From the NCBI GenBank assembly GCA_014237975.1, contig JABACA010000001.1, forward strand, positions 31,153 through 95,152: 64,000 bases of DNA, read 5' to 3'. Each line of letters begins with the position of its first letter. Within the stretch, counting starts at the first letter, position 1. This DNA comes from Mariniblastus sp. GTDB taxonomy: Bacteria > Planctomycetota > Planctomycetia > Pirellulales > Pirellulaceae. Below are positions 26,274 through 34,363 of the stretch, piece after piece. The position numbers and the translations under genes are program-made. The notes under the pieces were generated by a model that was not told where the DNA came from, made no database searches, and saw only the letters and a list, made by a program, of their open reading frames with translations.

Positions 26274-26348
26274 CGGGGTGTAGCGCAGTCTGGCTAGCGC
26301 ACCTGCTTTGGGAGCAGGGGGTCGAAGGTTCGAATCCTTTCACCCCGA
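26274..26348 (+). tRNA. tRNA-Pro(TGG)
   Basis: A full cloverleaf can be drawn. The acceptor arms are CGGGGTG / CACCCCG. The D arm is GCGC / GCGC around AGTCTGGCTA, and the anticodon stem is CCTGC / GCAGG with loop TTTGGGA, giving anticodon TGG (26309-26311) for CCA codons. The variable loop is short and the T arm is GAAGG-TTCGAAT-CCTTT with one G-T pair. The discriminator base is A, and CCA is not encoded. It lies between parB and the MaoC gene. Confidence 0.96.
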
Positions 26349-26390
26349 CTTTCAGCTTTCCGTGGCGTACCATCATTTGGCAATACCTTA

Positions 26391-26918
26391 ATGGATTCCC
26401 CATTATTTTTCGACGATTTTGAGGTTGGCCAAAAGTGGGTGAGCCCTCGTCGTACGGTTACGGAAACAGATGTTGTCGGGTTTGCCAATATGACGGGTGA
26501 TTTCAATCCACTGCATGTGGATTTCGATTTCGCTTCCAAGAGTCATTATCGTCAGCCGGTGGCACACGGCCTACTCGGTTTATCATGGGTGGCCGGGCTT
26601 GGCAGCTTCTTTCCAAGTATTAATACGTTGGCCTTTGTTGCGGTTCGAGATTGGGAGTTTCAGCGACCGATCTATTTCGGTGATACGGTATATGTGGAAA
26701 CCGTTTGCAAATCGAAAGTTGTATCCGGTCGAAGAGCCGGTAAAGTGACCTGGCTTCGAACCTTGATGAACCAACGGTCCCAAATCGTGCAGCAAGGTAT
26801 TTTCGAAACCTTGGTGGCGATTCAACCGAAATCGAGCAAAGTTCATTTTCGGCAGGTGGACGAATCGGCCAGTCCGAGCGAATCCGTCAATACAACCAGC
26901 GGCCTGGGCAAACAGTAA
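26391..26918 (+). CDS. MaoC-like (R)-specific enoyl-CoA hydratase family protein
   Basis: A 175-residue hot-dog-fold protein. The family's catalytic Asp/His loop is clear: FANMTGDFNPLHVDFDFA...HYRQPVAHGLLGLSW (about 26-65), which matches D-x(4-5)-H of (R)-hydratases and MaoC dehydratases. These enzymes add water to trans-2-enoyl-CoA or act on related acyl-CoAs in fatty-acid, polyhydroxyalkanoate or amino-acid breakdown. The C-terminal 30 residues are polar and lie beyond the fold. It starts about 40 bases after the tRNA-Pro gene. The substrate cannot be told from sequence and no beta-oxidation genes flank it. Confidence 0.9.
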   Translation: MDSPLFFDDFEVGQKWVSPRRTVTETDVVGFANMTGDFNPLHVDFDFASKSHYRQPVAHGLLGLSWVAGLGSFFPSINTLAFVAVRDWEFQRPIYFGDTVYVETVCKSKVVSGRRAGKVTWLRTLMNQRSQIVQQGIFETLVAIQPKSSKVHFRQVDESASPSESVNTTSGLGKQ

Positions 26919-27073
26919 GCGGTGGTTGTTGCTTTGACAGCATGTCTAGACGCTGTCTCTTTCTTTTCTGTTTCCCGGCGATCCGGATAATCCGAAGAAT
27001 CGTCAGAACTTCACTCAAGCACGATATTTGCTGGGTCGATCTTGATTAGGAAGTACTGTATCTCAAGGGAGGT

Positions 27074-28564
27074 ATGCGCCGGTGCATGCATACGGTTGTC
27101 GACATGGTTGCCAACAGGCCAAAAAAACACTCGATTCGTGATAAGACCTATTCAAGGGTTTTTCGTCGACGTCGATTCAGGGCATTGATTGTCAGTGGAT
27201 TGGCTGTGTTTGTTGGTTGTTGCGTTGTTCTGTCATTTGGTGTCGATGGGTTTGAAACGACTACCGAACTGACGTTTCAGACCAGGGATGAAGGTGATTT
27301 AACCAGTGACTTGCGAAAAATTGTCAGGGAAAACCTGGATGATTCCTCGATTAAATCCGTTTTGGCGGTCGTTGCCAATCAGGCATTGCCAAGTCCTGGC
27401 GACTCGTCTTTGCTGGATCCACGAGCGATCCGGTTGGGCATATCCTTCCAGGTCCAGAAACATGTGACCGATCCAATTTATCGGATTAGTCTCTCGTTGA
27501 CCGGGGACGGGTCGATGGAGGAGTCCTTGTTGCTCGATAATCTGATTTCAAACATCAGCGATCAATTGTTGCAGGGGACGGCTGCCGCGGACCGAAGATG
27601 CGAGATTGAAAAACAGGCCAGCTTGTTAGCCAGTGGTTTTGATGTCCAGAGTTCCTACTATGACCGTGAATGGTTGAACATGGAAGCAAGCCTGGGGCAG
27701 CTGGACCAGGAGTTGAGTACGTTGTACACGCAGCTGAAAGCCCGACGTCCGTCGGTTAGTGGAAATTCGGCTCTGTTCGTCAAAACGGATGTCGTAGCTG
27801 AGTTGCAATCGCTACTGGATCAAATCAAGGATGGAAGGCTCGTCCATTCCGAGCTGCCGGATGGAAATGGAGTCTTGGACCCGGTTTCATTTGCAGATCA
27901 ACTTGGCGCCATCGAGGCGAGACTGAAAACATTGTCGGAACCCTTGAACCGGTCCGCCAGACCTTCATTTTCCAACGTCAGTCATGGGAGTCATAACGAA
28001 GTTGGAATCCTCCAGTCACTTGAAGTAATAGATGCCAGCCAACTAAAGCAACGACTTGTGAACACTCGCAATGCCGTGCAAGCAAATCTCGTGGTTCAAC
28101 GTGAAAAAACAGACGAGCTGGTCTCCCTGGCAAAACGGGGTGTTGCCGGCAGTGGGATTGCTAACCAACAGATTCGAACCACCCGCCGACCGGTGGGCGG
28201 TGTGCCGGACCAAAATCTGCTGATGCTGTTTGGGATCGGCTCTGTTTTGATCGGGGTCTTTGTTGCTGTAACGTACCGGCCCGAGTTGACAGACAAGGGC
28301 TTTAGTTCCAACCAGCATATGAGTGATTTACTCGGGTGTCCCGTGGTGGCCCAGTTTAAGGCTGCCGGTGGTTTCCGGGGAAACATTGATCGATTACCGC
28401 TGGGAGTCTCCAACCGTTTTGTAACTTGTGCTGAGATTGCACTCTGGGGTGTCGTTTTGCTAACGGTAGGCACTTGTCTACTGAATCCTGTTGTCCGCGG
28501 TTCTTTTTCGGAGGACCCATTTTCAGGTTTGGCAAGATTGACGTGGATGTTTTTCATTAACTAG
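27074..28564 (+). CDS. Wzz/chain-length-determinant-like membrane protein
   Basis: A 496-residue protein. AAGGGAGG lies only one base from the ATG at 27074 and about 14 bases from the ATG at 27086, so either start is possible, with 27104 as a third. A basic N-terminus precedes a membrane segment (about 37-56), then a long periplasmic region with helical and coiled-coil sequence (about 170-370, with two Leu/Gln-rich helices), a second membrane segment (about 380-402) followed by YRPELTDKGFSSNQHMSDLLGCPVVAQF, and a third hydrophobic segment near the end. The part after membrane segment 2 resembles the juxtamembrane piece of Wzz-type copolymerases that contacts a tyrosine kinase. Such proteins set exopolysaccharide chain length. 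It opens a three-gene module; the next gene starts 41 bases later. Confidence 0.7.
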   Translation: MRRCMHTVVDMVANRPKKHSIRDKTYSRVFRRRRFRALIVSGLAVFVGCCVVLSFGVDGFETTTELTFQTRDEGDLTSDLRKIVRENLDDSSIKSVLAVVANQALPSPGDSSLLDPRAIRLGISFQVQKHVTDPIYRISLSLTGDGSMEESLLLDNLISNISDQLLQGTAAADRRCEIEKQASLLASGFDVQSSYYDREWLNMEASLGQLDQELSTLYTQLKARRPSVSGNSALFVKTDVVAELQSLLDQIKDGRLVHSELPDGNGVLDPVSFADQLGAIEARLKTLSEPLNRSARPSFSNVSHGSHNEVGILQSLEVIDASQLKQRLVNTRNAVQANLVVQREKTDELVSLAKRGVAGSGIANQQIRTTRRPVGGVPDQNLLMLFGIGSVLIGVFVAVTYRPELTDKGFSSNQHMSDLLGCPVVAQFKAAGGFRGNIDRLPLGVSNRFVTCAEIALWGVVLLTVGTCLLNPVVRGSFSEDPFSGLARLTWMFFIN

Positions 28565-28605
28565 CAGGTTTGCCTGCGTTTAAACAGAAATCGACAGGAA
28601 GTCGC

Positions 28606-30831
28606 ATGTACGAGCAAGTTTTTAAATTACACATTCGGCCATTTACAACGACGCCTTATGTTAAACACTATTTTGCCGCCCAGTCGATTCATAAAGCACT
28701 ATCCCAGTGTCAGATATGTGTGGAAAGGGGTTCCGGTCCCGTTGTGGTCGTTGGAAATTTGGGCACCGGGAAAACGCTTTTGCTGAACCTGCTTGCCGAT
28801 CAGTTCAGGGACCGGTTTCGCGTTGTCAATTTAAGTTGTGCGAGGCTGGAACAGCGGCATGAATTGTTGCAAAGCATGTTGTTCAATTTGAATCAACCCT
28901 ACCGAGACATGTCAGAAGTCGAATTGCGTTTGGCATTGATTGACTACCTGAAACCGGGCGGTGAATGTCCTGGTGGTATTTTAATGCTGGTGGATGAAGC
29001 CCATCGATTGTCCTATGAATTGCTGGATGAACTTCGTTTAATCACGAACATCGTGTACGAGAGTCAGCCACGGGTGCGGATGGTAATGGCCGGAGGTTAC
29101 CAGTTTGAAGAAAATTTGACGAACCCCAAACTCGAGTCGTTCAACCAGCGAATTGCCGCTCGTTGTTTCTTGGCCAACCTGGTTCGGGATGAAACCACCG
29201 CTTACGTGATGGATCATATTTTTCGAGCCGGAGGTGATGGACAGAAGATTTTTTCTGCTTGTGCGTTGGAATGTATCCACGAAACCAGTGGTGGTTGTCC
29301 GCGGGTAATCAATCAACTATGTGACCACGCGATGCTGTTGGCTGCAGCCGCTAAATTGGTCAGAATTGACAAGAGCTTGGTGCGTGAAGCCTGGGCCGAT
29401 ATTCAATGCATCCCGGATGCCTCAATGCCGGGTTCTGCCGTTAGCACCGTTGCAGCACCCCAGGGCCACCTCAACTCCGAGTCCTGCACCGTTGAGGAAA
29501 CGGAGGATTCGGGATCAACCATCGAATTCGGTGTTCTGAATGATGAGCCATTCGAAACCGCAGAACTTGGGGAGTCGGTAAACGATCAAGGTGACTTGTC
29601 TTCGATGGAGCAGCAGGATGACCAACCTGCGACGACGGAGTTTCCGGCGGTGGCGGAAGGTTCGCAATCATTAACTGACTATGGGACATTCGTGGTTCCC
29701 GAAAGCCGTAACGCAGATGATTGTCTTGAGTTGGCCCCTCTTGAGCCTCATCTCGATTCGCCCAGCCTGCTGTCTGTTGATTCGCCCGAGAAGAGCGAAC
29801 TGCCTGTGCATTCTGCGGAAGCCAATCCGACGGATCCAATGAGGAATGAAGATGCCGATTTGCATTCCCAGGAAAAATCGATGGATGTTATTGAAACTCC
29901 CCATGTCCACAGTTCGGTTGACGAAAATTTCACCGACGCTCCTTTTACGCTGAACGTTGCCGAGCAGAATATCAAGTCACTGGAAGTCACCCAGGACCAT
30001 ATGCGTTTACTCGAGGATTTTTGCCAATCTCGGATCGATCCGGCGCCCTGTTTAAACCCAGAATTCGACCAACACAGTATCCGGGCCGTCGAGGAGACCG
30101 CGGAAAACCGGATGGAATTCCAACAGGCAATGCCGGTTGAAACGGGGCAAGATCAGCCTTTCCATGTGTTCCAGGGTTTGACAGACGAGGCTTTGGACGA
30201 AAGCCAATCGACAAGTGATTGCGACGCGTCGCCGCCGGCCGAGGAACAGGGGATTGATGAATTGCGTTTGACCGACCACGAGTTGCATGAATTGGACTTA
30301 GTGGCAAACGCAGTAGAACGCTTGGAACGGGATCAGTCGGAAACCATGCCGATTTCGGACGATGCGAAATGCGAGGACCCGGTGGAACTGCCTGAATCGT
30401 CACTGCCAAGTTGCCATTCGGCCTCCAGCCTCTCTAGCACCGATTCGGTCGAAGTGGAATGTTCGGATTTGAATGCACTGAGTGAAGCAGAAAGACTGTT
30501 GGAACAAATTCGCTGGTTCACTGAAAGAGACCAGGGAGTTGAGGCAGAACATGCGTCTTGTGTTGAAACGGCAGGTAGGTCCGATTCGGAACCGAACGAC
30601 GTGGCAAACGTCGAGCAGGCAATCGCGAAAAACCAGGGCCATCATCAACATGCAGACAACAACTCCACTGACGATGATCGGGATATGTTGGTGGTTAGTC
30701 GTTCAGAACAGCTGAATATTAACGCGGCCGAACTCGACGCCGAAGTTAGTCATGCGAACGAAAGGCCATCGACGGGTCATGCAATACGAATGGATTATCA
30801 CAAGTTGTTCGAGCAACTTCGAGATGCCTGA
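28606..30831 (+). CDS. ExeA-like AAA ATPase with long acidic tail
   Basis: A 741-residue protein started at ATG 28606 (after AGGAAG). Residues 1-270 are an ExeA/GspA-type ATPase: FKLHIRPFTTTPYVKHYFAAQSI, Walker A GNLGTGKT (50-57), Walker B ILMLVDEAH (125-133), a sensor region and CLECIHETSGGCPRVINQLCDHAMLLA near 230-255, typical of the XrtA-associated ATPases next to exopolysaccharide genes. Residues 280-740 have no fold I recognise. They are rich in Asp, Glu, Ser and Pro, probably disordered, with scattered helical stretches such as ESDLNALSEAERLLEQIRWF-like sequence. Known family members are about 270-350 residues, so this tail is unusual. Located between the Wzz-like and kinase-like genes. 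Confidence 0.78.
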   Translation: MYEQVFKLHIRPFTTTPYVKHYFAAQSIHKALSQCQICVERGSGPVVVVGNLGTGKTLLLNLLADQFRDRFRVVNLSCARLEQRHELLQSMLFNLNQPYRDMSEVELRLALIDYLKPGGECPGGILMLVDEAHRLSYELLDELRLITNIVYESQPRVRMVMAGGYQFEENLTNPKLESFNQRIAARCFLANLVRDETTAYVMDHIFRAGGDGQKIFSACALECIHETSGGCPRVINQLCDHAMLLAAAAKLVRIDKSLVREAWADIQCIPDASMPGSAVSTVAAPQGHLNSESCTVEETEDSGSTIEFGVLNDEPFETAELGESVNDQGDLSSMEQQDDQPATTEFPAVAEGSQSLTDYGTFVVPESRNADDCLELAPLEPHLDSPSLLSVDSPEKSELPVHSAEANPTDPMRNEDADLHSQEKSMDVIETPHVHSSVDENFTDAPFTLNVAEQNIKSLEVTQDHMRLLEDFCQSRIDPAPCLNPEFDQHSIRAVEETAENRMEFQQAMPVETGQDQPFHVFQGLTDEALDESQSTSDCDASPPAEEQGIDELRLTDHELHELDLVANAVERLERDQSETMPISDDAKCEDPVELPESSLPSCHSASSLSSTDSVEVECSDLNALSEAERLLEQIRWFTERDQGVEAEHASCVETAGRSDSEPNDVANVEQAIAKNQGHHQHADNNSTDDDRDMLVVSRSEQLNINAAELDAEVSHANERPSTGHAIRMDYHKLFEQLRDA

Positions 30832-30876
30832 TAATAGTGCCGGCCGGGATATTGTTAGAGGTTCGAGGATTCCACG

Positions 30877-31794
30877 ATGGATGAAAAAATCAAACCAGCT
30901 GCCTATCGCAAGAGAAAATTTCAAAGTATCCATGAGCTACTAAATTCTAAAAAGTTTACGGAACCGATAGATCCCCTGGCAGCTAGGGGAGAAATTGCGG
31001 TGGTTTCTGTGCCGGACATGAATCGGACTGCGTTTCCAGGTGCGGGTTCCTGCGTACCCGAAACAATCGACGGGCGCAATGATGGTGCAGGCGGTCAGCC
31101 GGGGTCGATGAGTCAGCCCGTCGCGGACCTGAGCGACGTCCCCGATCATTGGTTGACAGAACATGAAAAATCGGATGGCAATCGCGGCAAGCCGGGTGGT
31201 AGTGTCACGGACATCTGTCGTTCTCTTTCCGACGTTGAACCCGTTGTAAGCCAGGTTATGAGTGGATCCTTGCGAGACGATACAACGGTCTTGCTGTTTG
31301 CCTCCACAGACTGCTATTCCGACAGTGAAGGACTGGCCACTTCGATCGCTGTTTCCCTGGCAAATCGGGCTGCAAGGCAGGTCATGCTGGTTGATTCCGA
31401 TTTTGAAAAAAGATATCTGACTCGAGTTTATGGCTTGGAGTTAGACCCGGGGATCTCAAATTACCTGTTTCAATCGCCACCAACGAGCAACTGGCTTTAC
31501 AAAACAGATCGGGAACGTGTCGATTTCGTGCCGGTTGGCGACTTCCCGTTCCGTTCGTTGCCGGCAGAAACCAGCAATATGACATGTTGGCTCAAAGGTC
31601 TGAATAGAGATTACTCGTTTATTTGTGTTAACGCCGGAAACGCGCATGGCGCATCGATCCCATTGTGGAGTCAATATTGTGGTGGAGCGTATTTGTCGGT
31701 GAACAGGCAGCAGTCTAGCCAGGCCGTTGCATGTTCTGCCGTGGCGCGATTGCGACGACTTGAAACGAGATTACTCGGTTGCATCGTCAATTAG
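30877..31794 (+). CDS. Bacterial tyrosine-kinase-like protein with degenerate P-loop
   Basis: A 305-residue protein. Residues 1-130 are polar and probably flexible, starting with MDEKIKPAAYRKRKFQSIHELLNSKK. Residues 135-300 have the BY-kinase/ParA fold order: a strand TTVLLFAST, then the place of the P-loop (DCYSDSEGLATSIAVSLA, 145-162) where kinases have G-E-G-K-S/T; then VMLVDSDFEK (169-178), matching the Walker A' VLLIDaDlR. Here the P-loop lysine and glycines are lost, so ATP binding is doubtful. No Tyr-rich C-terminal cluster follows, which the active kinases use for autophosphorylation. It is best read as a pseudokinase relative of CpsD/EpsG paired with the Wzz-like and ExeA-like proteins. 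Confidence 0.68.
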   Translation: MDEKIKPAAYRKRKFQSIHELLNSKKFTEPIDPLAARGEIAVVSVPDMNRTAFPGAGSCVPETIDGRNDGAGGQPGSMSQPVADLSDVPDHWLTEHEKSDGNRGKPGGSVTDICRSLSDVEPVVSQVMSGSLRDDTTVLLFASTDCYSDSEGLATSIAVSLANRAARQVMLVDSDFEKRYLTRVYGLELDPGISNYLFQSPPTSNWLYKTDRERVDFVPVGDFPFRSLPAETSNMTCWLKGLNRDYSFICVNAGNAHGASIPLWSQYCGGAYLSVNRQQSSQAVACSAVARLRRLETRLLGCIVN

Positions 31795-31858
31795 AATAAA
31801 GCGATTTCCCCATGCACTTTCCCGGTCCCTGGTTACTCTCGATAAGGCGGGGCGGGGT

Positions 31859-32863
31859 TTATTTTGATGGCGCGGCTGCTGTCCATCCCAGCTTGAACAG
31901 GAAGTTGTCCAACTCGGCAATTGTCAAGTGATACCATTTGCCGTCGTCGCGTTGGTAATTGAAAAACCCGTGCTCGGCGCCTTCATAGAGACGCAACTCG
32001 CTTACGATTCCATGGTCGCGCATCTGCTGTTGAAACTGTTTTGCCGTTTCGACGGAAACCAACTTGTCGTTGGTTCCCAGGAACACGATTGCCGGCGCAT
32101 CGTCCTTGGTGATATTGTGAGCCGGTGAAAATTCCCGGTAACGGTTTCCTACTCGAGCGGTTCCCCAGCCACCGGGACCGTTGTTATAAACAGGGTTGAA
32201 CAGCAGCATCGCATTCGCCCGGGCAGAGATCGATTGGTCGTCGTGAGGGTCGTCGATTCCATCGGTCGTGCCCAGGAAAGCGGCGAGGTGGCCGCCGGCT
32301 GATCCACCGCCTGCAGCAATTCGACTGGGATCGATTCCCAATGTGTCCGCATTCTTGCGAACCCAACGCAGGGCCGATTTGGCGTCTTGAATGCATCGGG
32401 TTGGTGTCTTGTCAGGTTCGGAAATTGTCGGGTCCGTTTCTTTCTTCGAGGGGCGCCCCAGGAGCCGATACTGGACCTGGACCGTGACCATTCCCAATTC
32501 GACCAAGTGTTTGCAATGTTCGTCGAACTGGCCAGGTGTTCCACCGACCCAACCACCGCCGTGGAAGAAAACGGCTGCGGCACGCTGGTCCGATGGTTTC
32601 CAGTCGGAGGGCTGGTTAACGTATAGCGACAGGTTTCGACCGTTCACCTTCTTGTAGACGTAAGATTGCTTGGCGTATTTGGGCGTCCGTGGTTTCTTGT
32701 TCGACTTTCCAGTTGATGGTTCTTGCTCCCATTGGGTCTTGCCTGAACGTCGATCTTGTTTGGGGTTTAAATCGCTTCCGGATTCCGTTTGTCCGGCCAG
32801 ATTTGGAACCTGGAAAAGGCAGATCGCAATCAAAAGAAACAAGGTCGTTGAGATTTTTGACAT
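31859..32863 (-). CDS. Secreted alpha/beta-hydrolase (esterase-like)
   Basis: A 334-residue protein with a signal peptide (about 1-24, cleavage near LAGQ). FFHGGGWVGG is the oxyanion loop, GGGSAGGH the nucleophile elbow with serine, FLGTNDKLV carries the catalytic Asp and GAEHGFFNY the catalytic His. This complete triad contrasts with the 2-kb gene. It fits carbohydrate-acetyl/feruloyl-type esterases of the BD-FAE group found around planctomycete polysaccharide-degradation genes. It lies 82 bases after the DUF1501 gene on the same strand and may end the operon that begins with the cytochrome/DUF1553 gene. Its substrate is unknown. Confidence 0.88.
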   Translation of the reverse strand: MSKISTTLFLLIAICLFQVPNLAGQTESGSDLNPKQDRRSGKTQWEQEPSTGKSNKKPRTPKYAKQSYVYKKVNGRNLSLYVNQPSDWKPSDQRAAAVFFHGGGWVGGTPGQFDEHCKHLVELGMVTVQVQYRLLGRPSKKETDPTISEPDKTPTRCIQDAKSALRWVRKNADTLGIDPSRIAAGGGSAGGHLAAFLGTTDGIDDPHDDQSISARANAMLLFNPVYNNGPGGWGTARVGNRYREFSPAHNITKDDAPAIVFLGTNDKLVSVETAKQFQQQMRDHGIVSELRLYEGAEHGFFNYQRDDGKWYHLTIAELDNFLFKLGWTAAAPSK

Positions 32864-32945
32864 AATGTTCGTTGCCCAAGGAATAGGTTGGCGATCAAAA
32901 AAAGACCCTACTGGTCCGGGATTTTAAAAAAAAGGTCGTCGCCGA

Positions 32946-34349
32946 TCAGGCAATAATCTCGTCAATCAGATTCCCGCCAAATTGAGACAGCTGTTTAAAT
33001 CGGCCACCGTGAAAATAGGTCAGTTTGTTATCGTTCAGTCCCATCAGGTGCAGCATGGTAACGTGCACATCTCGAACCGGATGAACATTTTCGACGGCGG
33101 ATTGACCAATCTCATCCGTCGCACCGACGATCCCCGGTTTTACGCCCCCTCCGGCAAAAAACATGTTCATGGCTTTGTTGTTGTGATCCCTGCCAATCGC
33201 CGTTTCACCGCCTCGCACGGTGTTGTCGGGAGTTCGACCAAATTCACCGGTCCAGACGATCAAGGTGTCATCAAGCATGCCGCGGGCCTTGAGGTCCTTG
33301 ATCAACGCCGCGATGGGTTTATCAATGGATTGAATCCTCTTCTTGTGTGCGCGTTCAATGAAGTCGTGAGAATCCCAGCCACCGGAAAAAATTTGGACAA
33401 ACCGTACTCCCTTCTCGACCAACTTGCGGGCCATCAGGCACTGCCTGCCAAACGACGATGTTTCCTTGTTGTCCAGTCCGTATAGTGATTGGATATGTTC
33501 AGGTTCTTCTTCAATATTGACCACTCCTGGAACCTCCATTTGCATTCGAAATGCCAGCTCGTAATTTTCCATACGCGCCAGCAAGTCGCGATGTTGGGGG
33601 TGATTTTTCAACGACTCCTGATTCAGTTGGTTTAGAACATCCAGGTTGGCACGTTGGTGGTGCCTTGATTTCCAATCGGGTGGATTCAGATCGAGGATGG
33701 GTGAGCCTTTGGAGCGGAGTAGGGTGCCCTGGAAGTTGGCAGGCAAAAAACCATTCGACCAATTGCCGCTGCCACCCTGAGGTGCCGCCAGTTCCGTCAT
33801 CACGACATAGCCTGGCAGGTTCTGGTTTTCAGATCCCAGTCCGTAGGTTACCCACGATCCGATCGCCGGGTCGCCACCTAAACGATTGCCCGTGTTCATT
33901 TGGTACAGCGCGGTTGGATGATTGACTGAGTCGACTTGGCAGCCGCGAAAAACGCATAATTCATCGGCGACCGCCGGGTCGGACAGGTGCTGGAAATGCT
34001 CGCACATCGCGATTTCATTTTGTCCGGACTGTCTGAATTTGAACGGACTTTTTACGTAAAACCGGTTGCCCCGGGACATGCCGGAAAACCTTGGCCCTTC
34101 GATTGTGAATTTGTTCAGGTGCAGTTGCTCCAGCTTTGGCTTTGGGTCAAACGTATCGATGTGGCTCGGTCCACCTTCCATGAACAGCATGATGCATGCC
34201 TTGGCCTTGGCGGCGTCTTTTTTTTGCCTCCCGCCGGGTCTGGAATCAGTATCGGCTTGGTCTGCCAGCAATCTGGAGAACGCCACGGAACCGAGTGACG
34301 ACCCCAGGCCGTACAGAAAGTTCCGTCGGTTGAGTTGGAATGGATTCAT
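32946..34349 (-). CDS. DUF1501-family exported protein
   Basis: A 467-residue protein with a Tat-type signal (NRRNFLYGLGSSLG, near residue 8-22). DUF1501 proteins carry the sulfatase/alkaline-phosphatase-like fold. Family markers seen here are KACIMLFMEGGPSHIDTFDPKP (about 48-69), GQCLMARKLVEKGVRFVQIFSGGWDSH (about 310-340) and IVWTGEFGRTP...GRDHN near the end, with His/Asp clusters that could bind metal. It lies 14 bases downstream of the large cytochrome/DUF1549/DUF1553 gene, the pairing found in dozens of copies in planctomycete genomes. Its enzymatic role has not been shown to my knowledge; envelope or polysaccharide catabolism is suspected. Confidence 0.93.
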   Translation of the reverse strand: MNPFQLNRRNFLYGLGSSLGSVAFSRLLADQADTDSRPGGRQKKDAAKAKACIMLFMEGGPSHIDTFDPKPKLEQLHLNKFTIEGPRFSGMSRGNRFYVKSPFKFRQSGQNEIAMCEHFQHLSDPAVADELCVFRGCQVDSVNHPTALYQMNTGNRLGGDPAIGSWVTYGLGSENQNLPGYVVMTELAAPQGGSGNWSNGFLPANFQGTLLRSKGSPILDLNPPDWKSRHHQRANLDVLNQLNQESLKNHPQHRDLLARMENYELAFRMQMEVPGVVNIEEEPEHIQSLYGLDNKETSSFGRQCLMARKLVEKGVRFVQIFSGGWDSHDFIERAHKKRIQSIDKPIAALIKDLKARGMLDDTLIVWTGEFGRTPDNTVRGGETAIGRDHNNKAMNMFFAGGGVKPGIVGATDEIGQSAVENVHPVRDVHVTMLHLMGLNDNKLTYFHGGRFKQLSQFGGNLIDEIIA

Positions 34350-34363
34350 TCAATCGTTCTCAC

